Positions 1 to 7,728 of a DNA stretch of 64,000 nucleotides are shown piece by piece. The notes under the pieces were generated by a model, which worked only from the letters and a program-made list of their open reading frames with translations, was not told the origin of the DNA and searched no databases. Made by a program: the position numbers and the translations under genes. The number at the start of each line of letters is the position of its first letter. Within the stretch, counting starts at the first letter, position 1. The stretch is from Aquipluma nitroreducens (GTDB taxonomy: Bacteria > Bacteroidota > Bacteroidia > Bacteroidales > Prolixibacteraceae), in contig NZ_AP018694.1 in assembly GCF_009689585.1 (NCBI RefSeq), forward strand, positions 4,021,501 to 4,085,500, read 5' to 3'.

Positions 1-1101
1 AAAAACGATCCGAATTGGGCATGTCCGTTGGAAACGATGGTTGAAGATGTATTCACTCCTGCAAAAAATCCATCATTTAAAACTGGTGAGGCTTGCCGCT
101 GGATATTAACCGATGAAAGTGGTCAATTACTGGGGCGGATTGGAGCCTTTTTGAATCTGAAGAAAGTGCATACCTTCGAACAGCCAACCGGGGGATGTGG
201 TTTTTTTGAGTGTGTCAATGATTTTGATGCCGCTAAAATGTTGTTTGATGCCTCGCGTGATTGGCTGAAAGAGCGTGGAATTGAAGCCATGGATGGGCCA
301 GTCAATTTTGGGGAAAATTACATGAACTGGGGACTTCTTGCTGACGGGTTTGTTCATCAGGGTTTTGGGATGCCTTATAATCCTGCCTATTACGTCGATT
401 TGTTTAAAAAATACGGATTCGAAGTTTATTTTAAGCAATTCAGTTACCATCTCGATTATTCTAAGCCTTTTCCGGAGCGCTTCTGGAAAATTGCCGGGTG
501 GGTGGCGCAAAAACCGGGTTACACTTTCGAACATTTCTCGTTTGACAAGACCGAAAAATTTGTTGACGACTTCTGTTACATTTACGATGAAGCATGGCGT
601 TTTCATGGACATTTTGAACCCCTCGATAAAGATGAAATACGCGATTTTATCAAAACGGCTAAAGCCATCATCGATCCAGAGATGATCTGGTATGCCTATC
701 ATGATGGAGTTCCAATTGCCCTGTTTGTTATGATTCCGGACATCAACCAAATCCTGAAAAAGCTGAATGGTAAAATGAATTTCATTAATATTCTGAAATT
801 TCTGTATTATAAACGTAAAAGGATAATGACCCGAACCCGTATCTTAATTATGGGCGTGGTGCCAAAATATCAGAAATCGGGTATTGAGTCAGCAATTTTC
901 TGGCATCAGGATAAATTAATGAAGCATAAGCCTGAGTACAAAGAGGTTGAATTGTCGTGGGCTGGTGATTTTAATCCCAAAATTATGGCGCTTTATAAGT
1001 CTGTTGGGGGTGTTGAGGCGAAAACGCATTACACCATGCGGTATCTTTTCGATCGCACGAAACCATTTAAAAGAGCCCCAATTATTGGGTTGGAAGATTA
1101 A
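1..1101 (+). CDS. GNAT-like acyltransferase family protein, 5' end cut by window
   Basis: The reading frame is open from base 1, so the start lies outside the window. The first ATG-like start inside the window is only a TTG at 28. The visible N-terminus reads NDPNWACPLE, which resembles the start of large GNAT-superfamily proteins of about 370-390 residues that have a 'dPnWvpPl' opening. The middle contains a motif-rich region (PVNFGENYMNWGLL, GFGMPYNPAYY), and the C-terminal part (VVPKYQKSGIESAIFWHQ, then ELSWAGDFNPKIMALYKSVGG) looks like the acetyl-CoA binding core of a GNAT fold. The substrate is not known. It is followed by a 99-bp gap with its own promoter for rpmE2, so it is probably the last gene of its transcript. 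Confidence 0.65.
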   Translation, partial: KNDPNWACPLETMVEDVFTPAKNPSFKTGEACRWILTDESGQLLGRIGAFLNLKKVHTFEQPTGGCGFFECVNDFDAAKMLFDASRDWLKERGIEAMDGPVNFGENYMNWGLLADGFVHQGFGMPYNPAYYVDLFKKYGFEVYFKQFSYHLDYSKPFPERFWKIAGWVAQKPGYTFEHFSFDKTEKFVDDFCYIYDEAWRFHGHFEPLDKDEIRDFIKTAKAIIDPEMIWYAYHDGVPIALFVMIPDINQILKKLNGKMNFINILKFLYYKRKRIMTRTRILIMGVVPKYQKSGIESAIFWHQDKLMKHKPEYKEVELSWAGDFNPKIMALYKSVGGVEAKTHYTMRYLFDRTKPFKRAPIIGLED

Positions 1102-1135
1102 ATTTTAAAAATAAGGAATTTATAAAAAGAAATAT

Positions 1136-1165
1136 TTGGAAATTACATTCCTATATGTAACTTTG
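1136..1165 (+). promoter_or_regulatory. Bacteroidota-type promoter for rpmE2
   Basis: TTG at 1136-1138, a 19-nt spacer, then TAACTTTG at 1158-1165. This matches the Bacteroidota consensus (TTG, 19-21 nt, TAnnTTTG) and lies 36 nt before the rpmE2 ATG. Not tested experimentally. Confidence 0.6.
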
Positions 1166-1200
1166 CAAGCCGTTAAAAATACAAAGTAAAGAGACTAAAA

Positions 1201-1464
1201 ATGAAAAAAGGGATACATCCAGAAAATTATCGTACTGTTGCATTCAAAGATATGTCAAACGGTCATGTTTATATAACCAAATCAACTGTTAACACAAAAG
1301 AAACAGAATTGGTTGACGGAGTTGAGTACCCGGTGATCAAACTTGAAATTTCAAGTTCATCTCACCCATTCTACACTGGAAAAATGAAATTGGTTGACAC
1401 CGCAGGTCGTGTTGATAAATTCAATAACAGATTTAAAAAGACTCAGGAAATCAGAAATAAATAA
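1201..1464 (+). CDS. rpmE2: 50S ribosomal protein L31, type B
   Basis: An 87-residue protein starting MKKGIHPENYRTVAFKDM, the hallmark of type B L31, a component of the large ribosomal subunit that helps bridge the subunits. It has no cysteines, so it is the zinc-independent (C-minus) form. In many bacteria that form replaces a zinc-binding paralogue when zinc is scarce, whereas in Bacteroidota it is commonly the only L31. The length is typical. It is transcribed alone, from a promoter at 1136-1165 to a terminator at 1488-1514. Confidence 0.95.
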   Translation: MKKGIHPENYRTVAFKDMSNGHVYITKSTVNTKETELVDGVEYPVIKLEISSSSHPFYTGKMKLVDTAGRVDKFNNRFKKTQEIRNK

Positions 1465-1487
1465 TTTTTGGTTTGATAAAATATTAA

Positions 1488-1514
1488 AAGCTTCGCATTG
1501 GCGAGGCTTTTTTT
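1488..1514 (+). terminator. Rho-independent terminator after rpmE2
   Basis: A 9-bp stem (AAGCTTCGC with GCGAGGCTT, one G-U pair), a 4-nt loop and seven T residues, starting 24 bp after the rpmE2 stop. The remaining 220 bp before lon hold no gene that I can support. Confidence 0.75.
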
Positions 1515-1735
1515 GTTTTATAATACCCTATTGTGCCAACATTGATCCATCATTTCCTGAACTGACAAAAGGAATCAGGAACTATCTATATTCCCGATTC
1601 TCCTCGTTAAATTCATGGTATTTATGGTTTGGCATGGCTATTGCAAAATTCAGCACATCTATTTCTGATTGATCTTTGTCGGTCAGGATGTCAGTTGTAA
1701 ATGTTGAATATCATATAGACAGAAAATTATAAACT

Positions 1736-4168
1736 ATGCAAAATATACTTATTCCCAGCTTAATGGATGATGAAAATGAGTTTATTCCAATCTTAAGTGA
1801 TGGGGATGATTCTGAATTAACCAATCTTGATGTTCCTGACATTTTGCCAATTTTGCCTTTGCGCAATACGGTAATGTTTCCGGGAGTTGTAATGCCAATT
1901 ACTGTAGGAAGACAAAAATCACTTCAGTTGGTACAGGAAGTGTACCGTGGAAATCGTTTGCTTGGAACTGTTGCTCAGAAAGATGGTAGCATTGACGATC
2001 CGAGTCAGAATGATTTATACCAGACTGGAACCATCGCCCAGATTCTCAAAATTCTGGAAATGCCCGATGGATCGACTTCGGTCATTATTCAGGGCAAAAA
2101 GCGATTTGAGGTTGTCGATTATACTCAGGAATTCCCGTATTTCAAAGCACGGGTAACTGCAATTGACGATATTCAGCCAAAGGACGATTCCGTAGAATTT
2201 TCCGCAATTATTGGTTCGTTAAAAGATCTGTCGATTAAAATTGCACAGTTTTCCATGCATATTTCTCCAGAAGCCTCTTTCGCTGTTAAGAATATTGAGA
2301 ACTCTACGTTCCTGATCAATTTTGTTTGTTCGAACACCGATTTGAAGGTGGAAGAAAAGCAAGTTCTTTTGGGTATCAGTGATATTAAAGAGCGGGGTAT
2401 TCAGGCCATAAGTTATTTGGTTCGCGAAGTTCAGATGGCTGAATTGAAACGAGATATTCAGACCAAAGTAAAGGCTGAACTTGATCAGCAGCAGCGGGAA
2501 TATTTGCTTAACCAGCAGATGAAAACCATTCAGGATGAATTGGGTGGTAATCCGGCTGAGCAGGAAATTCAGGACTTTAAAGAACGTGCAAAAGAGAAGA
2601 AATGGTCGGAAGATGCGGCGAAACACTTTGAGAAGGAAGTTCATAAGCTTTCGCGCTTAAATCCGGCTGCCGGTGAATATTCGGTTCAGTTTGCCTATTG
2701 CCAGACTTTGCTCGATCTTCCGTGGAATGAATATACCGAAGATATATTTGATTTGAAACGTGCCGCTAAAGTGCTTGATGAAGATCATTACGGTTTGGAA
2801 AAGGTGAAAGAGCGTATCATGGAGCATCTGGCTGTTTTGAAGCTGAAAAACGATATGAAATCGCCAATTCTTTGTTTATACGGCCCTCCGGGAGTTGGAA
2901 AAACTTCGCTCGGGCGATCGATAGCCAAAGCCTTGGGACGTAACTATGTCCGGATGAGTTTAGGCGGTTTGCATGATGAAGCTGAAATTCGTGGTCACCG
3001 TAAAACATACATTGGTGCAATGCCGGGACGTATTTTGCAAAATATCAAAAAAGCAAAATCGTCAAATCCGGTATTTATTCTCGATGAATTGGATAAGGTT
3101 TCGCAAGACTTTCATGGCGATCCTGCTTCGGCATTGCTCGAAGTGTTGGATCCTGAACAGAATTTTGAGTTCCACGATAATTATGTGGAGTTGGAGTATG
3201 ATCTGTCGAAAGTGATGTTTATTGCAACTGCAAATACGTTGAGTACAATTGCGCCAGCTTTGCGCGACAGACTTGAACTGATTGAAGTGAGCGGATATCT
3301 GGTAGAAGAGAAAATTGAGATTGCCAAACGGCACTTGATTCCTAAACAGCTTGAAAACCATGGGATAGAAGCGAAGAGTGTTAGTTTCTCGAAAGAAATC
3401 ATTCAGCATATTATTGAAAATTACACTCGTGAATCGGGTGTTCGCGAATTGGATAAAAAAATTGCACGGGTTGCTCGTCGCATTGCCAAAAAGATTGCTT
3501 TTGAGGAAGCCTACAACATCAACCTGACCAAGGAAGATATTCGGGAATATTTGGGAGTTGTTCAGTATACCAAAGAAATATATCAAGGGAATAATTTTGC
3601 CGGAGTTGTTACCGGTTTGGCCTGGACAGCCGTTGGCGGTGAAATTCTCTATGTAGAAACCAGTTTAAGTAAAGGAAAGGGCTCACTTACCTTAACCGGA
3701 AATCTAGGTGATGTGATGAAAGAATCAGCCATGCTGGCACTCGAATATCTTCGTTCGCATGCAGAGCAAATGGGAATTAATCCAGAAGTCTTTGATCATT
3801 ATAATGTACACGTTCATGTTCCTGAAGGTGCTATTCCAAAGGATGGTCCATCGGCTGGGATAACCATGGTAACTTCAATCGCATCGGCATTTACGCAGCG
3901 CAAGGTTCGGAAAAATCTGGCGATGACCGGCGAAATTACGCTTCGTGGCAAAGTATTGCCTGTGGGCGGAATCAAGGAAAAGATCCTGGCAGCAAAAAGG
4001 GCAGGAATTAAAGAGATCATTTTATCCGAAGCAAACCGTAAGGATTTGGAAGAAATAAAAGAAGTTTACATCAAGGGACTTAAGTTTCATCATGTAGATA
4101 CTATACAGGAAGTTGTTGAGATTGCTTTGTTGGATTCAAAGGTTGATAATCCTTTAAAAATTGAATAA
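1736..4168 (+). CDS. lon: ATP-dependent protease Lon
   Basis: An 810-residue Lon-A protease, the cytosolic AAA+ serine protease that degrades misfolded and regulatory proteins. The order is an N-terminal substrate-binding domain ([19 protein letters not shown] near residue 40), a coiled-coil segment, an AAA+ module with Walker A GPPGVGKT at 383-390, and a C-terminal protease domain. The catalytic dyad is Ser706 (KDGPSAG) and Lys749 (GGIKEK). The 43-residue spacing equals that of E. coli S679/K722. The length is normal for Bacteroidota. The ATG at 1736 gives an N-terminal extension ([16 protein letters not shown]) as in related species. It stands alone and ends at a shared bidirectional terminator. 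Confidence 0.97.
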   Translation: MQNILIPSLMDDENEFIPILSDGDDSELTNLDVPDILPILPLRNTVMFPGVVMPITVGRQKSLQLVQEVYRGNRLLGTVAQKDGSIDDPSQNDLYQTGTIAQILKILEMPDGSTSVIIQGKKRFEVVDYTQEFPYFKARVTAIDDIQPKDDSVEFSAIIGSLKDLSIKIAQFSMHISPEASFAVKNIENSTFLINFVCSNTDLKVEEKQVLLGISDIKERGIQAISYLVREVQMAELKRDIQTKVKAELDQQQREYLLNQQMKTIQDELGGNPAEQEIQDFKERAKEKKWSEDAAKHFEKEVHKLSRLNPAAGEYSVQFAYCQTLLDLPWNEYTEDIFDLKRAAKVLDEDHYGLEKVKERIMEHLAVLKLKNDMKSPILCLYGPPGVGKTSLGRSIAKALGRNYVRMSLGGLHDEAEIRGHRKTYIGAMPGRILQNIKKAKSSNPVFILDELDKVSQDFHGDPASALLEVLDPEQNFEFHDNYVELEYDLSKVMFIATANTLSTIAPALRDRLELIEVSGYLVEEKIEIAKRHLIPKQLENHGIEAKSVSFSKEIIQHIIENYTRESGVRELDKKIARVARRIAKKIAFEEAYNINLTKEDIREYLGVVQYTKEIYQGNNFAGVVTGLAWTAVGGEILYVETSLSKGKGSLTLTGNLGDVMKESAMLALEYLRSHAEQMGINPEVFDHYNVHVHVPEGAIPKDGPSAGITMVTSIASAFTQRKVRKNLAMTGEITLRGKVLPVGGIKEKILAAKRAGIKEIILSEANRKDLEEIKEVYIKGLKFHHVDTIQEVVEIALLDSKVDNPLKIE

Positions 4169-4190
4169 ACAAAATAGAATCGGATACTCT

Positions 4191-4227
4191 AAAAGCAGCG
4201 GGAAGCATCAGGTTTTCCGCTGCTTTT
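4191..4227. terminator. Bidirectional terminator between lon and LytTR regulator
   Basis: An 11-bp perfect stem AAAAGCAGCGG/CCGCTGCTTTT, extended by three further pairs, lies between two convergent genes. A-rich and T-rich flanks on each side let it work in both directions. Confidence 0.75.
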
Positions 4228-4231
4228 ATTT

Positions 4232-5002
4232 TTAATCCTGACTAAACGGAAATTTTATCATTTTGTCAAAATGAATCATTCTATCCTTAGAAACGGGTTC
4301 TTCCAATAGGGTTTGGTTATAGTCAATAATGAACTTTAAGCTTTTCTTATCAACACGTTGAAGGTAATTCAAGTTGATGCACGTCGAACGGTTTATTTGA
4401 AAAAGTGATGGCGAGTTGAGTATTTTTAATACTTTATAAAGATTTCGGGTTACAGTTTCTATCGTACCGTCGTTCATATGTACATCGCAATTGTTCAAAT
4501 TTGACCTCATTATAACAATGTTTTTGATGTCAAGAAAAAGTATTCCTTTGGTTGTCGGAAGTTTTATCTTGGGAGTGCTTGTCTGCGAATTGATAAATAT
4601 ATCTAATTTTTTTTCGTGACTTTTCTTCTCAACTTTTGCTTTGTATTTTTCGATTACCATTGTCAGATCTGCGATGCAAAACGGCTTAGTCAGGAAATCG
4701 AGTGGTTTAATATCGAGCGCATCGTAAGCGTAATGTTGATGGGCTGTTGTGAAAACAATCTCGGAGTAGAAATTATCTGTTTGAATTTTATCGGCCACTA
4801 TCAGTCCATTCATGTCGGGCATGTCGATGTCAAGAAAAACCAACTCAGGTAATGTTTCTTTTACCAATTCTAATCCTTTCCCTGCCACAGTTTCTTTCCC
4901 GATAATTTCAATAAACGGAAACTGCCGAAGATACATTTCAAGTAAGTTGATTGCATTAGGTTCGTCATCAATGATAATCGCTGAAATGGTTGTTTGATCC
5001 AT
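4232..5002 (-). CDS. LytTR-family response regulator
   Basis: A 256-residue two-component regulator. The receiver domain occupies residues 5-125, with the acidic pair D12-D13, phospho-acceptor D58 (FLDIDMPDMNG) and conserved K106 (FLTKP). A LytTR DNA-binding domain follows at about 150-250 (TTKGILFLDIKNIVIMRS, then FQINRSTCINLNYL). It should act as a cytoplasmic transcription factor. No histidine kinase is encoded next to it. It lies 7 bp downstream of a second LytTR regulator on the same strand, so the two are probably co-transcribed. Its target is unknown. Confidence 0.9.
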   Translation of the reverse strand: MDQTTISAIIIDDEPNAINLLEMYLRQFPFIEIIGKETVAGKGLELVKETLPELVFLDIDMPDMNGLIVADKIQTDNFYSEIVFTTAHQHYAYDALDIKPLDFLTKPFCIADLTMVIEKYKAKVEKKSHEKKLDIFINSQTSTPKIKLPTTKGILFLDIKNIVIMRSNLNNCDVHMNDGTIETVTRNLYKVLKILNSPSLFQINRSTCINLNYLQRVDKKSLKFIIDYNQTLLEEPVSKDRMIHFDKMIKFPFSQD

Positions 5003-5009
5003 AGAAACG

Positions 5010-5762
5010 TTATTCAGTGTCTAATTTGGTTAAATTTCTGATGTGAGTTCTGCCACCTTTAATTTCGTACTCTTTCCCATTCGCCGATAAAACAATAATA
5101 TTGTTGCTTCGGTATATTTTACGTATAAAACGCTGGTTAATCAAATGAGATCGGCTAACACGTATAAAATTGAATGGGCTTAACATTTCTTCAAATTTCG
5201 AAAGGAACTGACTGCTTAATTCGTTCCGGTCGCTGGTTAAATAAAGTTCTGTATAAAAACCAGCAGCCTTACAAAAAATTAGTTCATCCGGATTTAACAT
5301 CAGATACCCTTTTGTAGTTTGCAGCCTGAGTCTGGTTTCTTCCGGAGTTCCATCTATCAGCTGGTTTACACGTGCTTGTAGGTTGTTTTGTTTATCCTCG
5401 TGAACCGTATTTATAATTTTCAAGAGTTCGCTGTTTTCGATGGGCTTTAGTAAGTATTTAAATATTCCGTTTTGTATAGCAAACGCTGCATATTCTTTGG
5501 TTTTCGATACCAAAACAAGAGTTGTTTCGGGAAGTTTTGTTTTAACAAATTCGATCAGTTCTTTTTCTGCTTTCCCTTTTGAAGGATAATCGAAAAGTAT
5601 GATGTCAGGATTACTGTTTATTATTTTGAGTATTGCCTGATCTGTATTTTCGGCAGTCTTAATGTCTGAAACCACTGGATTTGCTTGAAGTAGCTCTAAG
5701 GCCTGATCCATTGATTCCTGTTCGCTATCAATAATTAAGATGGATATTTTAGTGCTGTTCAT
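5010..5762 (-). CDS. LytTR-family response regulator with degenerate acidic pocket
   Basis: A 250-residue protein from ATG at 5762 (MNSTKISILIIDSEQE). An upstream TTG at 5774 is possible but less likely. The receiver has D12 followed by S13 instead of the usual second acidic residue. It keeps the acceptor D58 (ILFDYPSKGK) and the conserved Lys in LLKPIE. A LytTR domain (TTKGYLMLNPDELIFCKA, then FIRVSRSHLINQRFI) forms the C-terminal 100 residues. It is probably co-transcribed with the next LytTR gene 7 bp downstream. Mg2+ binding may be weakened, so control that does not depend on phosphorylation is possible (inference). Confidence 0.87.
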   Translation of the reverse strand: MNSTKISILIIDSEQESMDQALELLQANPVVSDIKTAENTDQAILKIINSNPDIILFDYPSKGKAEKELIEFVKTKLPETTLVLVSKTKEYAAFAIQNGIFKYLLKPIENSELLKIINTVHEDKQNNLQARVNQLIDGTPEETRLRLQTTKGYLMLNPDELIFCKAAGFYTELYLTSDRNELSSQFLSKFEEMLSPFNFIRVSRSHLINQRFIRKIYRSNNIIVLSANGKEYEIKGGRTHIRNLTKLDTE

Positions 5763-6254
5763 TACGCCGATCAATATTTATTGAATTGCAATAAAGATAA
5801 CAATATCTGATATTTGATTGGTGGGGAAATAAGAAAATTATGATATACTTCTAAACATCAAAAAAAGCAGTGTGTGCAAAGCTGAATTTGTTAAATAAAT
5901 ACTGACAAGGGAATCTATTTGTCACTACTCCTGAATTATTATTTGTACTAAATTCATTACCTCTTCAAGTCGTTTTGCAATCTGCATCTAAAAATAAATA
6001 TCATTGTATTTATTGAATGAAAAATAAATTGATATTGATTTTGTCTAATCGCAATTGTGGTACTGATTTCAAAATTGGCTTAGCTGTCAGTAAATTAGTC
6101 GTATTTCATCTTATTTGTTATTTGTTTCTTCATCATTTAGGTTACTGTTTCTTATTTTTTTATATTTAGAGGGGAAACCATAACGTAATTTGATTGTTTA
6201 TCATGAAGATTTGAAAAATGGTTCCATTATATATTAAATACTAATCCTATTTGA
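5763..6254. other. Intergenic region upstream of the act operon
   Basis: About 490 bp of AT-rich DNA between the divergent LytTR pair and actA. I find no open frame with coding character and no tRNA. The promoters of both flanking units must lie here, but I could not find a full TTG/TAnnTTTG pair that I would defend. The region could hold regulatory sites for the respiratory operon. Confidence 0.5.
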
Positions 6255-7424
6255 ATGAGAAAAGTTGTACTTCTCCGGCATGTCCCGTTAAATTTGAAGG
6301 CATTTATTTCCCTGTTGTTTTTATCCATCTTTTTATTTACCGGAAGTCTGGTTAATGCTCAATCTTCTGACGAAGAAGAAGATCCTGCTGCCGAAATTCA
6401 TTCGCATAACGACATTCAGCGGGGAGAACGTTTTTTTAAGGGCTTATTGCCTAAAGATCGCAAATTCGAATCCTGCGAATCTTGCCATATCCTGTCGAAA
6501 TCGGATACGATGAATTGGAATCCATCGGCTATGGATATTGCTACAAAGTATGCAGGGAAAGACTTTGCCGGTTTCCAGAGTGCAGTAATGCAACCCAACG
6601 GAACTAAAATGGAGGCTTCTCATAAGGATTTTAAAATTGAAGATGAAGATCTCAGGAAAGTAAAATTATATTTGGATGAACTGGCTAAAACCGGACCTCC
6701 TTCTGCCGGACCAACCGTCAACCAGTTGATGCTTTTCATTTTGTTGGGGCTGTTATTGACATTTGCTCTGCTCGATTTAATTTTCTTTCATAAAATCAAA
6801 TACCGTATTGTTAATGTTGTCATTTTGCTAGTGGCTTTAGGATTGCAGGCAAAAATGATTTCCGAAGCGGCTATCAATCTTGGCCGTTCTCAAAATTATG
6901 CTCCCGATCAACCCATCAAATTTTCGCATAAAGTACATGCGGGAGCTAATAAAATCGATTGTAAATATTGCCATTCAACCGCCGAATACAGTAAATCGGC
7001 CGGAATTCCAGCCATGGAGTTATGTATGAACTGCCACGTGCTGGTTCGGGAAGGAGCTCGCTCCGGAAAATTCGAAATTGCTAAAGTGGTTGAGGCTAAT
7101 GAAACGAAGCAACCAGTTACCTGGGTTCGTTTGCATAGTTTACCTGATCATGTGTTTTTTAGTCATGCACAACATGTTAGCGTTGCTAAAGTTGATTGCA
7201 AACAATGTCATGGTGATGTTGCTAACATGGACATTATGAAACAAACCAGCGATTTATCGATGGGTTGGTGTATTAATTGTCACCGCCAGACGAAAGTGAA
7301 TTTTAAGGACAATCACTATTACGATAATTACATGAAGTTGCACGATGAAGTGAAGGCTGGAAAGATTGATACTGTTCGTGCAGTGAATATTGGTGCCAAT
7401 GATTGTATGCGCTGCCATTATTAA
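6255..7424 (+). CDS. actA: Alternative complex III subunit ActA, multiheme cytochrome c
   Basis: A 389-residue membrane-anchored multiheme c-type cytochrome, the electron-transfer subunit of ACIII, which oxidises menaquinol and passes electrons to cytochrome c or oxidase. A hydrophobic signal segment at about 16-36 is followed by CESCH at 74-78. Two membrane helices come next (about 155-175 and 182-200). Then follow five heme motifs typical of ActA: CKYCH 236-240, CMNCH 257-261, CKQCH 315-319, CINCH 339-343 and CMRCH 384-388. The total is six CXXCH, while the classical description is pentaheme. The extra one sits in a separate N-terminal domain. It is the first gene of actABCDEF. Confidence 0.92.
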   Translation: MRKVVLLRHVPLNLKAFISLLFLSIFLFTGSLVNAQSSDEEEDPAAEIHSHNDIQRGERFFKGLLPKDRKFESCESCHILSKSDTMNWNPSAMDIATKYAGKDFAGFQSAVMQPNGTKMEASHKDFKIEDEDLRKVKLYLDELAKTGPPSAGPTVNQLMLFILLGLLLTFALLDLIFFHKIKYRIVNVVILLVALGLQAKMISEAAINLGRSQNYAPDQPIKFSHKVHAGANKIDCKYCHSTAEYSKSAGIPAMELCMNCHVLVREGARSGKFEIAKVVEANETKQPVTWVRLHSLPDHVFFSHAQHVSVAKVDCKQCHGDVANMDIMKQTSDLSMGWCINCHRQTKVNFKDNHYYDNYMKLHDEVKAGKIDTVRAVNIGANDCMRCHY

Positions 7425-7728
7425 GAAGTTGCGGGTTTCGAGTTACGGGTTTCTCACCCTGAAAGGGTGTAATATAAATAGCCCGGGGTAAAGTGACGAA
7501 GGAACGAAACCCCGGGACAAGGAAGAACCCAGAATGCCGTCCGCGTGATAATTTTGATCAAAGTCAATGTTTTATTTCGGACGGAAATAAGGAATTCAAA
7601 TTCGGGATTTGTAGTGTAGAAGAAAATAAGAAACAAGGAACAAGAAATGAGTAAAAGGCAATTGTTGCACTTTCTTTTTTCCTCCTTACTCAAGTATATT
7701 GAATTTAAATTTTGAAAATAGATAGTCG
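7425..7728. other. Intergenic region between actA and actB containing repeat elements
   Basis: A 304-bp gap inside an otherwise tight operon. It starts with a half copy of a GTTGCGGGTT-type repeat (about 7428-7453), followed by a two-stem palindromic element (7455-7516). The rest, up to the actB start, is AT-rich and has no supported gene. Confidence 0.6.
7455..7516. repeat. REP-like two-hairpin element in the act operon
   Basis: Stem 1 is CACCCT-gaa-AGGGTG (7455-7469). Stem 2 is CCCGGGGT (7482-7489) pairing with ACCCCGGG (7509-7516). The GC-rich composition contrasts with the AT-rich surroundings. The layout, a short 'CCTGAAAGGG' hairpin followed by a 'CCCGGGG...CCCCGGG' hairpin, is one I recognise from intergenic palindromes of many Bacteroidota and other genomes. 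Recognition is from memory, not from a search. Confidence 0.6.

Noticed and set aside
3062-3586. 174-residue minus-strand frame inside lon
   Set aside because: Antisense to conserved Lon AAA+ coding sequence, with low-complexity Phe/Asn-rich translation. A shadow frame.
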